Below are positions 17,248 through 25,889 of a DNA stretch of 64,000 nt, piece after piece (positions within the stretch are counted from its first letter, which is position 1; each line of letters opens with the position of its first letter). The notes under the pieces were generated by a model, which had not been told where the DNA came from, ran no database searches, and saw only the letters and a list, made by a program, of their open reading frames with translations. The position numbers and the translations under genes are program-made. The stretch covers positions 7,253,501-7,317,500 of the forward strand of contig NZ_CP023688.1 of NCBI RefSeq assembly GCF_008704655.1, read 5' to 3'. Source of the DNA: Streptomyces rimosus (lineage in GTDB: Bacteria > Actinomycetota > Actinomycetes > Streptomycetales > Streptomycetaceae).

Positions 17248-17853
17248 ATGCGCAAGGTCTCACGCACGGTCAACCGGGTGCTGCTGGGCCTGACCGGCCT
17301 GATCCTGATCGGCGTCGGCGGCACGGTACTGCTCGGCGGGCTCGACCTGCCGCGCAAGTGGGGCTTCGGCATGCCCTCCGGCTGGCGCTGGACCCGGCCC
17401 GACGACGTGCTGCTCCGCGACGACGACCGCACGCGCTGGGCGGACAGCGGCTGGTGGTGGCCGGTGGTCATCGCGGTGCTGGCAGTACTGGTCCTGCTGG
17501 CGCTGTGGTGGCTGCTGTCCCAGTTCCGGCGCCACCGGCTGAGCGAGATCCTCGTGGACAGCGGCGACGGCGAGGGCGCCCAGCTGCGCGGCCGCGCAAT
17601 GGAAAACGTCCTGACCGCCGAGACCGAAACACTGGACGGGGTGGACCGGGCCCGGGTGAGACTGACCGGACGGCGCACGGAGCCACGGCTGCGGGCGGGC
17701 CTGGCCCTCGCCCCGCACGCGAATCCCTGCGCGGTGGTAGCCCGTCTCTCGTCGGAGACGATCGCCCACGCCCGTACCTCGGCCGGCCTGGAGAAGCTAC
17801 CCGCCGAGGTACGGCTGCGGGCGGTGAAGCATCGGGCGGAGAGGGTGAGTTGA
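17248..17853 (+). CDS. amaP: Alkaline shock response membrane anchor protein AmaP
   Basis: AmaP recruits Asp23 to the membrane in staphylococci. This 201-residue protein has one helix at about residues 8-29 (VLLGLTGLILIGVGGTVLL) and another at about 70-93, then a cytoplasmic domain ending VARLSSETIAHARTSAGLEKLPAEVRLRAVKHR. ATG 17248 is favoured since GAGGTGA lies 8 nt upstream; GTG 17236 overlapping the previous stop is the alternative. It closes the operon. Confidence 0.88.
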   Translation: MRKVSRTVNRVLLGLTGLILIGVGGTVLLGGLDLPRKWGFGMPSGWRWTRPDDVLLRDDDRTRWADSGWWWPVVIAVLAVLVLLALWWLLSQFRRHRLSEILVDSGDGEGAQLRGRAMENVLTAETETLDGVDRARVRLTGRRTEPRLRAGLALAPHANPCAVVARLSSETIAHARTSAGLEKLPAEVRLRAVKHRAERVS

Positions 17854-17943
17854 GGGTCGTGTGCGGGAGGCGTCAGGCGTTGGCCGTACGCCGGGCCCCG
17901 CCCGTACGTCGGAACCGTACGCCCGGCTCCCCGTACGCCAGGA

Positions 17944-18699
17944 TCAGAACCCCCGCCGAGCCCCACCATCCACCGGCACCATCACCCCCGTGACATAAGA
18001 CGCCGCAGGCGACAGCAGGAAGGCGGCGGTGCGGCCGAATTCCTCTGGTTCGCCGTAGCGGCGCAGGGGGATGGTGGCGCTGTTGCGGGTGCGGGACTCT
18101 TCGGGGTTTCCGGAGAGGGCGTCGAGTTGGGTCATCCGGTCCGTGGCGATGCGGCCGGGCAGGATGCCGAAGACGCGGATGCCGCGTGGGCCCAGTTCGT
18201 CGGCTAGTGCCTTGGCGTAGCCCGCGAGGCCGGGGCGCAGGCCGTTGGAGATGGCCAGCCCGTCGATCGGCTGGTAGACGGAGCCGGACAGGACGAAGCC
18301 GATCGCGCCACCGTCGCCGAGCGCGGCGGACGCCGTGCGGGCGAGCCGGACCGCGCCGAGGAAGACCGACTCGAACGCGGCCTGCCACTGCTCGTCGGTG
18401 TTGTCGGTGGGGCGGCCGGGTGGCGGGCCGCCGACGCTGACGAGGATGCCGTCGAGGCGGCCGAAGTGTTCACGGGCCGTGTCGACCAGGCGCGCGGCGG
18501 CGTCCGGGTCGGCGTTGTCGGCGGCGACGCCGTGTGCCCGCTCGCCGAGGGAGGCCGCCGCGGCCCGCGCGCTGTCCGCGTCGCGTCCGCTGATCACGAC
18601 GTTCGCCCCGTCGGCGACCAGTTCCCGCGCGATGGCGAAGCCCAGGCCGCGGGTGGCGCCGGTGACGATGTAGGTCCGGTCGGTGAGTCCTAGATCCAT
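17944..18699 (-). CDS. SDR family oxidoreductase
   Basis: A classical short-chain dehydrogenase of 251 residues. The cofactor site is TGATRGLG at about residue 13; the region after the central strand reads SVGGPPPG instead of the usual NAG; the catalytic part is SGSVYQP followed by an N-x4-P-x6-K arrangement rather than the canonical YxxxK: the tyrosine in SVYQPIDGLAISN needs checking. The C terminus (VTGVMVPVDGG) is typical. Start ATG 18699; it follows the GH15 gene by only 5 nt, so they form one transcript. Substrate unknown. Confidence 0.87.
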   Translation of the reverse strand: MDLGLTDRTYIVTGATRGLGFAIARELVADGANVVISGRDADSARAAAASLGERAHGVAADNADPDAAARLVDTAREHFGRLDGILVSVGGPPPGRPTDNTDEQWQAAFESVFLGAVRLARTASAALGDGGAIGFVLSGSVYQPIDGLAISNGLRPGLAGYAKALADELGPRGIRVFGILPGRIATDRMTQLDALSGNPEESRTRNSATIPLRRYGEPEEFGRTAAFLLSPAASYVTGVMVPVDGGARRGF

Positions 18700-18704
18700 G
18701 GGGG

Positions 18705-20489
18705 TCAGTCTGCCCCGTCGCACCCGAACATGGTGAAGGCGGTACCGATGAGGCCGACGTGGCTGAACGCCTGGGGGAAGTTGCCCAGCTGGCGGCCGCT
18801 GACCGGGTCGTACTCCTCGGCCAGCAGCCCCAGGTCGTTGGGCAGCCGCAGCAGCCGGTCGAACAGCTTTTGCGCCTCCTCCCGCCGCCCGGTCAGATGC
18901 AGCGCCTCGGCGAGCCAGAACGAGCAGACCAGGAAGGTGCCCTCGCTGCCCGGCAGCCCGTCCACGGCGCGGCCGTCGGTGCTGTAGCGCCGTATCAGGC
19001 CTTCGTGCGTCAGCTCCTTACGGACCGCGTCGACCGTGCCGATCACCCGCGGGTCGTCGGCGGGCAGGAAGCCGAGGCGGGGGATCAGCAGCGTCGCGGC
19101 GTCCAACTGGTCGGAGCCGTAGGACTGGGTGAAGGTGTTGCGTTCGGGGTCGAAGCCCTTCTCGCACACCTCGCGGTGCACCGCGTCGCGCATGGCGCGC
19201 CAGCGCTCGACGTCCCCCTCCAGGTCCGGGTGGATCTCCACCGCCTTGAGGGCACGGTCCGCGGCGACCCACGCCATGATCTTGGAGTGCACGAAGTGCC
19301 GGCGGGGCCCGCGCACCTCCCACAGCCCCTCGTCCGGCTCGCGCCAGTGGGACTCCAGGAAGTCCAGCAGCGAGCGCTGGATGTTCCAGGCGTGCGGCTT
19401 GGACGGCAGGCCCGCGATACGCGCGGTGTGGAAGGAGTCCAGCACCCCGCCGTAGACGTCGAGCTGCCGCTGTTCGACGGCCGCGTTCCCGATGCGTACG
19501 GGCTTGGAGCCGGCGTAGCCGCCGAGCCAGGGCAGCTCGGTCTCCGGCAGCCGCCGCTCGCCGCCCAGGCCGTACATGATCTGGAGATCGGCCGGATTGC
19601 CCGCCACCGCGCGCAGCAGCCAGTCCCGCCAGGCCGCCGCCTCTTCGGTGTACCCGGCGGTGATCAGCGAGTTCAGGGTGAGGGTGGAGTCGCGCAGCCA
19701 GCAGAAGCGGTAGTCCCAGTTGCGTACGCCGCCCAGCTCCTCGGGCAGCGAGGTGGTGGGCGCGGCGACGATACCGCCGGTGGGCGCGAAGGTCAGCGCC
19801 TTGAGGGTGATGAGCGAGCGCAGCACCTCGGCGCGGTACGGCCCGTTGTAGCGGCAGTGCGCCGCCCACGCCCGCCAGTCCTCCAGGGTGTGCTCCAGCG
19901 CCTCGTACGGGTCGATCTCGGCGGGGCGCGGTTCGTGCGAGGGGTGCCAGGTCAGGATGAACGCCACCCGCTCGCCGGCCGCGACGGTGAAGTCCGAGCG
20001 GGTGCTGAACCCCTGCCCGTACGTCTCGACATCGGGCTCGGTGCGCAGCCACGCGGAGTCGGGGCCGGCCACCGCGACCCGGCACCGGCCGACGTGCCGC
20101 ACCCAGGGGACGACCAGGCCGTAATCGAAGCGCAGCCGCAGCACCCCCTGCATGGCGACCTCGCCCTCCAGGCCCTCCACGATGCGTACGAGGTCGGGCG
20201 CGCGGTCGCGCTGCGGCATGAAGTCGGTGACCTTCACCGAGCCCGTGCCGGTGTGCCAGACGGTGTCCAGGACGAGGGTGTCGTCGCGGTAGGAGCGCTC
20301 GGACCGGGCGTCGGAGGCGGCCGGGGCCAGCAGCCAGTGCCCGTTCTCCCGGTCGCCGAGCAGGGCCGCGAAGCAGGCGGCGGAGTCGAAGTGCGGCAGG
20401 CACAGCCAGTCGACCGAGCCGTCCCGGCCGATCAGGGCGGCGGTCTGCAGGTCACCGATGAGCGCGTGGTCCTCGATGGGTGCGTGCAC
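18705..20489 (-). CDS. Glycoside hydrolase family 15 protein (trehalase/glucoamylase-like)
   Basis: A cytoplasmic GH15 enzyme of 594 residues, of the bacterial group that includes mycobacterial trehalase and glucodextranases. It opens with IEDHALIGDLQTAALIGRDG and SVDWLCLPHFDS. The (alpha/alpha)6 barrel contains GVRNWDYRFCWLRDSTLTL, the first catalytic acid region, and a late EEYDPVSGRQLGNFPQAFSHV segment carrying the second catalytic glutamate. GTG 20489 has a GGAAGGGG site. Substrate could be trehalose, maltooligosaccharide or dextrin. Confidence 0.93.
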   Translation of the reverse strand: MHAPIEDHALIGDLQTAALIGRDGSVDWLCLPHFDSAACFAALLGDRENGHWLLAPAASDARSERSYRDDTLVLDTVWHTGTGSVKVTDFMPQRDRAPDLVRIVEGLEGEVAMQGVLRLRFDYGLVVPWVRHVGRCRVAVAGPDSAWLRTEPDVETYGQGFSTRSDFTVAAGERVAFILTWHPSHEPRPAEIDPYEALEHTLEDWRAWAAHCRYNGPYRAEVLRSLITLKALTFAPTGGIVAAPTTSLPEELGGVRNWDYRFCWLRDSTLTLNSLITAGYTEEAAAWRDWLLRAVAGNPADLQIMYGLGGERRLPETELPWLGGYAGSKPVRIGNAAVEQRQLDVYGGVLDSFHTARIAGLPSKPHAWNIQRSLLDFLESHWREPDEGLWEVRGPRRHFVHSKIMAWVAADRALKAVEIHPDLEGDVERWRAMRDAVHREVCEKGFDPERNTFTQSYGSDQLDAATLLIPRLGFLPADDPRVIGTVDAVRKELTHEGLIRRYSTDGRAVDGLPGSEGTFLVCSFWLAEALHLTGRREEAQKLFDRLLRLPNDLGLLAEEYDPVSGRQLGNFPQAFSHVGLIGTAFTMFGCDGAD

Positions 20490-20511
20490 GCGGTGCCCCT
20501 TCCGTCAGCGG

Positions 20512-21435
20512 CTATTCGCTTCCGGCGACTGTACGGGGCAGGGGCTCGGCGGGGGCGGATTCGGCGGGGGTGGTGTCCGCCGCGGAAGCCGCGACCTTGT
20601 CCGCGCCTTCGGCCGCCGCGTTGTCCGCGCCGTCGCCCGTGGCTTCGGCCGCGCTGTCCGCGGGGCTCGCGGCGGCGGCCGACCGGTCCCGGCGTTCCCG
20701 GCGGACCAGGATGAACCAGCCCACCGGCACCCCGGCGGCGAACAGCCACCACTGGACCGCGTAGGCCATGTGCGGGCCGATGCTGTCGTGGTCCGGCTCG
20801 GGCACCGGCTCCGGCTTGCCGCCGGGGGGCTTCGGCGCGGTCTGTTCGATGTAGCCGCCGAGGACCGGGCGGCCCAGCGCCTTGGCCTGCTGCTCGCTGT
20901 TGATCAGCATGACCTGGCGCTCGGGCAGGCCCGGCTTGTCCTTGATGCCGCTGTTCTCGGTGGTCTCGTCGGCCATCATTCGCCCGGTGACGGTGACCTT
21001 GCCCTTCGGGGCGGCGGGCACGTCGGGGAAGCGGGTGAGGTCGTTGCCGGAGGCGATCCAGCCGCGGTTGACCAGGACGGTGGTGCCCTTGCGCGGCCCC
21101 TGGTCCAGGACCAGCGGGGTCAGCACGTAGTAGCCGATGGTCTGCTCGTCGGCGGCGGTGCGCTGGCGGACCACGACCTCGTGCTTCGTGTCGTACGTGC
21201 CGGTGGCGGTCACGCGGCGCCACATGTCGTCGCGGGGGAGCGTCCGGCCGGGGGCGGTCAGGTCGGTGACCGGTACCGGGTCGGCGTGGAGGTTGTCCGC
21301 GATGAGCTGGTTCTGCGCCACCCGGTGTTCATGGCGGTGGAGCTGCCAGAAACCCAGTTTGATCATCACTGGGATCAGGACGAGACCCACGAGGGTGAGG
21401 ATCACCCACTGCCGGGACAACAGGAAGCGGTACAC
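20512..21435 (-). CDS. SURF1 family cytochrome oxidase biogenesis protein
   Basis: SURF1 proteins assist haem insertion or assembly of cytochrome c oxidase in the membrane. The 307-residue product has an N-terminal helix (about 8-27) followed by GFWQLHRHEHR, a family signature, an extracytoplasmic domain with the VNRGWI motif, and a C-terminal helix near HMAYAVQWWLFAAGVPVGWFI. A 50-residue Ala/Asp/Glu tail follows. The start is uncertain: GTG 21435 gives the usual YRFLLSRQW beginning, ATG 21459 adds eight residues; neither has a good ribosome site. Confidence 0.88.
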   Translation of the reverse strand: MYRFLLSRQWVILTLVGLVLIPVMIKLGFWQLHRHEHRVAQNQLIADNLHADPVPVTDLTAPGRTLPRDDMWRRVTATGTYDTKHEVVVRQRTAADEQTIGYYVLTPLVLDQGPRKGTTVLVNRGWIASGNDLTRFPDVPAAPKGKVTVTGRMMADETTENSGIKDKPGLPERQVMLINSEQQAKALGRPVLGGYIEQTAPKPPGGKPEPVPEPDHDSIGPHMAYAVQWWLFAAGVPVGWFILVRRERRDRSAAAASPADSAAEATGDGADNAAAEGADKVAASAADTTPAESAPAEPLPRTVAGSE

Positions 21436-21485
21436 CCCACGAAGGTACAACCAGGGCATCCGGTGCCCCGGCGGCGGGGTCGGCG

Positions 21486-21719
21486 TCAGACCCGGTCGAC
21501 GATGCCCACCTGGCCCTCCGCGCGGGCGCAGTGGGCGCCGCAGAACCACCGGCCGCCGGCCTCCACGCCCTGGCCGATGATCTGGCACCGGCAGTGCTCG
21601 CAGATCGGCGCCATGCGGTGGATGGCGCAGGAGAAGCAGTCGAAGACGTGCACCGCGCCTTGTGCATGGACTTCGAACGTCATGCCGTATTCGTTTCCGC
21701 AGACCTCACAACGTGCCAT
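21486..21719 (-). CDS. Nine-cysteine putative zinc-binding small protein
   Basis: A 77-residue protein with Cys at 4, 7, 28, 31, 40, 43, 45, 60 and 64, arranged as C-x2-C pairs plus C-x3-C, and six or seven histidines. This suggests two or three zinc knuckles. It recalls the prokaryotic metallothionein-like family but is more ordered (FEVHAQGAVHVFDCFSC), so a metal-binding or redox-sensing role is inferred only. ATG 21719; it sits between SURF1 and the exonuclease, with its own short spacers of about 50-60 nt. Confidence 0.75.
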   Translation of the reverse strand: MARCEVCGNEYGMTFEVHAQGAVHVFDCFSCAIHRMAPICEHCRCQIIGQGVEAGGRWFCGAHCARAEGQVGIVDRV

Positions 21720-21782
21720 GCGCCACAGGGTGCGGGTGGGGCGGGCGGTGGGGCGAGCCTGCGCCAGGCGTGTTGTGGGGCT

Positions 21783-22811
21783 TCACCCGGACGCAGGCGC
21801 CGGGGCCACGTCCTGGAGGAGCTGCATGAAGGCGGCCTCGTCGATGACCGGGGTGCCGTACGCGGTGGCCTTGGCGGTCTTCGACGTACGCGCGTCGGGG
21901 TCGTTGGTGACCAGCAGGCTCGTCAGCCGGGAGACGCTGGAGGCGACGTGCAGCCCGGCCTCGGTCGCGCGGTCCTCCAGCAGCTCGCGGTCGACGGAGG
22001 TGTCACCGGAGAACGCCACCCGCATGCCCTGCACCAGGCGGCCGCCCGGCTCGTACCGGCCGGGGTTCGGATACGGGCAGGCGGGCCGCTTGCGCGACGG
22101 GCGCCAGCTGGTGGGGCGGTACGCGGACGAGGACTGGCGCTGCCGGGGCGCCGGGCCGTCCGTCCACTCGGTGAGCGGCTGGCAGGCCAGCAGCGGCAGG
22201 CGCAGATTGGCCTGCGCGGCCAGCCGCAGGCTGGGGCGGAACGCCTCCGCCAGCACCCGGGCGTCGTCGAGGGCGTGGTGGGCGTGCTCCTGCTTGACGC
22301 CGTAGTGCGCGGCGAGGGACTCCAGCTTGTGGTTGGGCAGCGGCAGGCGCAGCTCCTTGGAGAGCGCGATGGTGCACAGCCGCTGCCGCACCGGCGCCTC
22401 GGCCTCGGCGCGGGCGTACTCCCTGGCGATCATCGACCAGTCGAACATCGCGTTGTGCGCGACCAGGACGCGCCCCTCCAGCCGCCGGGACAGCTCGGGG
22501 ACGATCTCGGGGAAGAGCGGCGCGGTGGACAGCATGTCGCTCGTCAGACCGTGGATCCACACCGGGCCCGGGTCCCGCTGCGGATTGACCAGGGTGTACC
22601 AGTGGTCCTCGACCTCGCCGTGGGTGTCCAGGCGGTAGACGGCCGCGGACACTATGCGGTCGTCGCGGGCCAGGCCGGTGGTCTCCACGTCGACGACCGC
22701 GTACCCCTTCGGATACGCGGCCGGCCAGGGGGCTGCCGCCTCCGGAGGAGACGGCTGCCGCCCGATCGCCGGGGTGATCGGGCGGGCTGCTGCCATGCGG
22801 TCTTCGAGCAT
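21783..22811 (-). CDS. DEDDh 3'-5' exonuclease with C-terminal BRCT domain
   Basis: A DnaQ-like exonuclease of 342 residues. Exo motifs are VVDVETTGL (Exo I, near residue 40), LVAHNAMFDWSMI (Exo II) and HHALDDARVLAE (Exo III, DEDDh type). A linker of about 80 residues leads to a BRCT domain (GMRVAFSGDTSVDREL to PVIDEAAFMQLL), as in the NAD-dependent ligase/RFC1 group. It is probably a DNA-repair or proofreading accessory nuclease, not the replicase epsilon subunit. ATG 22811 is chosen; GTG 22817 is possible. Its upstream region is shared with the divergent desaturase gene. Confidence 0.92.
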   Translation of the reverse strand: MLEDRMAAARPITPAIGRQPSPPEAAAPWPAAYPKGYAVVDVETTGLARDDRIVSAAVYRLDTHGEVEDHWYTLVNPQRDPGPVWIHGLTSDMLSTAPLFPEIVPELSRRLEGRVLVAHNAMFDWSMIAREYARAEAEAPVRQRLCTIALSKELRLPLPNHKLESLAAHYGVKQEHAHHALDDARVLAEAFRPSLRLAAQANLRLPLLACQPLTEWTDGPAPRQRQSSSAYRPTSWRPSRKRPACPYPNPGRYEPGGRLVQGMRVAFSGDTSVDRELLEDRATEAGLHVASSVSRLTSLLVTNDPDARTSKTAKATAYGTPVIDEAAFMQLLQDVAPAPASG

Positions 22812-23155
22812 GGTCACTGAGGATACGGGCCGCCACTGACAGCGCCACCGCCCTCCCCGTACCCGCGGGCGGCCCGGCGCGGCCCGCGGGCGCACCGCCC
22901 GGCGCGGACGTGCGCGAACGGAGCGCGCCCGGCCGTCCGTTGGGCCACGATCGGGGGACGGGGTCACGCGGCGGCGTCCGGCCCCCTCCCGTGTCGGGCG
23001 CGTGGCTCGCTCCCGGCCGCGGCGTTACGTAACGAACGTCCGAATAGTCACCGATGGAGACGCGCCGTCCCTCGCACGCCGCTGACACCCCGTCTTACAT
23101 ACTTCTCGGTAACAACCCCTAGCGGGGCGCCCATCGGCGCCTTTATGGTGCCGAC
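22812..23155. other. 344-bp divergent region with a 12-bp palindrome
   Basis: Separates the exonuclease (-) and the desaturase-family gene (+). It contains CGTTACGTAACG at 23023-23034, a perfect 12-bp palindrome, and the putative leaderless promoter at 23144. No coding frame is convincing. Confidence 0.6.
23144..23155 (+). promoter_or_regulatory. -10 box for a leaderless desaturase-family mRNA
   Basis: TATGGT at 23144-23149 is 6 nt before ATG 23156, and no Shine-Dalgarno sequence precedes the ATG. Confidence 0.5.
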
Positions 23156-24070
23156 ATGCCGCACCTGCCCGATGTCGTGCTGTGGTCCGTGCCCGCTTTC
23201 GTCGTGCTCACCGTCGTGGAGATGGTGAGCTACCGCCTCCATCCCGACGAGGACGCCGCCGGGTACGAGGCCAAGGACGCGGCGACGAGCGTGGGGATGG
23301 GGCTGGGCAGCCTGGTCTTCGACGCGCTGTGGAAGATCCCGATCGTGGCGATCTACTCGGCGATCTATACGGTGACGCCCCTGCGGGTGCCCGTCCTGTG
23401 GTGGACGCTGCCGCTGATGCTGCTCGCGCAGGACTTCTTCTACTACTGGTCGCACCGCGGCCACCACGTCGTCCGCATCCTGTGGGCCTGCCACGTGGTG
23501 CACCACTCCAGCCAGAAGTTCAACTTCACCACCGCGCTCCGCCAGCCGTGGACCACCTGGACCGTCTGGCCGTTCTATGTGCCGATGATCGCCCTCGGCG
23601 TGCACCCGGCCGCGGTCGCGTTCTGCTCGTCGGCCAACCTCGTGTACCAGTTCTGGGTGCACACCGAGCGGGTCGGCAAGCTCCCCAGGCCCTTCGAGTT
23701 CGTCCTGAACACGCCCTCGCACCACCGGGTGCACCACGCCTCCCAGGGCGGCTACCTGGACCGCAACTTCGGCGGCATCCTCATCATTTGGGACCGGATG
23801 TTCGGCTCGTTCGTCCCGGAGACGGCGCGGCCGGTCTACGGGCTCACCAAGAACATCAACACCTTCAACCCGCTCCGCGTCGCCACCCACGAGTACGCGG
23901 CCATCGCCCGCGACATACGGGCGGCGGAGAGCTGGAGCGAGCGGGCGGGGCGGGTGTTCCGCGGACCGGGGTGGCAGCCGGCGCGACTTGCCGCGGGGAA
24001 GGCGGCCACGAAACCCGCGACCGCCGAGCGGCCCACGACCCCCGACCCCGCCAAGGAGCGCGTCGCGTGA
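23156..24070 (+). CDS. Sterol desaturase/fatty acid hydroxylase family protein
   Basis: A di-iron membrane oxygenase of 304 residues. Four or five hydrophobic helices carry the histidine clusters: HRGHH near residue 103, HVVHHSSQ near 117, and HHRVHHA near 193, as in fatty acid hydroxylases, sterol desaturases and carotenoid hydroxylases. The last 45 residues are a soluble Ala/Pro-rich tail. ATG 23156 is probably the 5' end of a leaderless mRNA. Its stop codon overlaps the GTG of the lysoplasmalogenase gene, which suggests a joint lipid function. Confidence 0.9.
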   Translation: MPHLPDVVLWSVPAFVVLTVVEMVSYRLHPDEDAAGYEAKDAATSVGMGLGSLVFDALWKIPIVAIYSAIYTVTPLRVPVLWWTLPLMLLAQDFFYYWSHRGHHVVRILWACHVVHHSSQKFNFTTALRQPWTTWTVWPFYVPMIALGVHPAAVAFCSSANLVYQFWVHTERVGKLPRPFEFVLNTPSHHRVHHASQGGYLDRNFGGILIIWDRMFGSFVPETARPVYGLTKNINTFNPLRVATHEYAAIARDIRAAESWSERAGRVFRGPGWQPARLAAGKAATKPATAERPTTPDPAKERVA

Positions 24071-24774
24071 CGACCGCCGCGCGCACGGCGCGGGTCCTGC
24101 TCGGCGCCTTCGCCGCACTGACCCTCGTCCACCTCGCCGCCCTGCTCGCCGGCACGACCACCGTCGCGCACCTGACCAAGCCCGCGCTGATGCCGGTGCT
24201 GGCCGCGTACGTGCTGGCCGCCGGCGCGCCCCGGCTGCTCGCCGGCGCGCTGCTCTTCGGCTGCGGCGGCGACACCCTCCTCCAGACCGGCGACGACGCG
24301 CTGTTCCTGGCCGGCATGGGCTCCTTCGCCGCCGGACACGTCTGCTACCTGGTCCTCCTCGCCCGGCGCGGCGCCTTCCCGGGCGGGCTGCGGCGCTCCG
24401 GGCCGCTCGCGGCGGTGTACGCGGCCGCCTGGCTCGGCTTCGTCGCGCTGCTGTGGCCGGACCTGTCCGCCGATCTGCGGCTGCCGGTCGCCGCGTACAG
24501 CCTGCTGCTCACCGCCACGGCCTTCGCCGCCCTGCGGCCCGGCCCGTGGGCGGCGCTCGGCGGCCTGCTCTTCCTGCTGTCCGACTCGCTGCTCGCCACT
24601 GGTCTCGCCCACTGGCAGCAGCCGCCCGCCGCCCAGTTCTGGGTGATGCTGACGTATACGGCCGCCCAGTTCGCGCTGGCCGACGGCGTACGGAGGGCGT
24701 ACGCGGGGCGCGAACGGACCCGGGGCGCCGGGTCCACCCGGGCGTACGGTGAGGTGCGTAGTACAACCGTCTGA
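24067..24774 (+). CDS. Lysoplasmalogenase (YhhN/TMEM86 family)
   Basis: An eight-helix membrane protein of 235 residues of the YhhN family, whose studied members cleave the vinyl-ether bond of lysoplasmalogens. Family features are the LTKPALMPVLAAY segment near residue 36, GCGGDTLLQ, MGSFAAGHVCYLVLL and a late LFLLSDSLLA. Streptomyces is not known for plasmalogens, so the natural substrate may be another ether lipid. GTG 24067 overlaps the preceding stop (GTGA), so translation is coupled to the desaturase-family gene. Confidence 0.85.
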   Translation: MTTAARTARVLLGAFAALTLVHLAALLAGTTTVAHLTKPALMPVLAAYVLAAGAPRLLAGALLFGCGGDTLLQTGDDALFLAGMGSFAAGHVCYLVLLARRGAFPGGLRRSGPLAAVYAAAWLGFVALLWPDLSADLRLPVAAYSLLLTATAFAALRPGPWAALGGLLFLLSDSLLATGLAHWQQPPAAQFWVMLTYTAAQFALADGVRRAYAGRERTRGAGSTRAYGEVRSTTV

Positions 24775-24792
24775 CCGCAAGGAACGTACGTC

Positions 24793-25839
24793 ATGCGCGC
24801 CACCACCCTCCACGCACCCCACGACATCCGCGTCGAAGAGGTCCCGGACGCCGCCGTCCGGGAACCGGGGGACGCGGTGGTGCGGGTGCTGCGGGCCTGT
24901 ATATGCGGCAGCGACCTGTGGGCCTACCGGGGCGAGATCCCGCGCGAGCGCGGGCAGCGGATCGGCCACGAGTTCCTCGGTGTGGTCGAGGAGACCGGCC
25001 CCGAGGTGTCCGGCGTCCGGCCCGGTGACCTCGTCGTCGCGCCCTTCACCTGGTCCGACGGCGTGTGCGAGTTCTGCGCCGAGGGCCTGACGACCTCCTG
25101 TGAGCACGGCGGGTTCTGGGGCGGTACGCCCGGCTCGGACGGCGGCCAGGCCGAGGCCGTCCGCGTCCCGTACGCCGACGGCACCCTGGTCACGCTGCCC
25201 GCCGACGCGGCCGGCGACGACCGGCTGCTGACCGCCCTGCTGACCCTCTCCGACGTGCTCGGCACCGGCCACCACGCGGCGGTCGGCGCGGGCGTCCGGC
25301 CCGGCGCGACGGTCGCGGTCGTCGGCGACGGCGCGGTCGGGCTGTGCGGGGTGCTCGCCGCCAAGCGGCTGGGCGCCGAGCGGATCATCGCGCTCGGCCG
25401 GCACACCGCCCGTACGGATCTCGCCCGCACCTTCGGCGCCACCGACGTGGTCGCCGAGCGCGGCGACGCGGCCGTGGCGGCGGTGCGCGAGCTGACCGGC
25501 GGCCGGGGTGCGCACGCCGTCATCGAGGCCGTCGGCACCGAGCAGTCCATGGCCACCGCGGTCGGCATCGCCCGCCCCGGTGGCGCCGTCGGCTGGGTCG
25601 GCGTCCCGCACGGCAGCGGCAACGGCCTGAACATGGAGACGCTGTTCCAGAACAACATCGCGGTACGCGGCGGCGTCGCCCCCGTCCGTACGTACATCCC
25701 CGAACTGCTGCCCGACGTCCTGGACGGCACCCTCGACCCGTCGCCGGTCTTCGACCTGACCGTGGACCTCGACGGCGTCCCGGACGGCTACCGCGCCATG
25801 GACGCGCGCACCGCGCTGAAGGTGCTGGTCAAGCCCTGA
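24793..25839 (+). CDS. Zinc-dependent alcohol dehydrogenase family protein
   Basis: A medium-chain dehydrogenase of 348 residues. Catalytic zinc ligands lie in CICGSDLWAYRG (Cys near 36-38) and GHEFLG. The structural-zinc lobe reads SDGVCEFCAEGLTTSC, so the first of the four usual cysteines is aspartate. The Rossmann motif is VVGDGAVGLCG near residue 175. Such enzymes reduce aldehydes or oxidise alcohols with NAD(P). ATG 24793, 18 nt after the lysoplasmalogenase stop, so it may continue that transcript. Confidence 0.9.
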   Translation: MRATTLHAPHDIRVEEVPDAAVREPGDAVVRVLRACICGSDLWAYRGEIPRERGQRIGHEFLGVVEETGPEVSGVRPGDLVVAPFTWSDGVCEFCAEGLTTSCEHGGFWGGTPGSDGGQAEAVRVPYADGTLVTLPADAAGDDRLLTALLTLSDVLGTGHHAAVGAGVRPGATVAVVGDGAVGLCGVLAAKRLGAERIIALGRHTARTDLARTFGATDVVAERGDAAVAAVRELTGGRGAHAVIEAVGTEQSMATAVGIARPGGAVGWVGVPHGSGNGLNMETLFQNNIAVRGGVAPVRTYIPELLPDVLDGTLDPSPVFDLTVDLDGVPDGYRAMDARTALKVLVKP

Positions 25840-25889
25840 CCGGCGAACACGGCCGCGGGCTTGAGTCTCCCGCCGGGGGAGACCCGACA

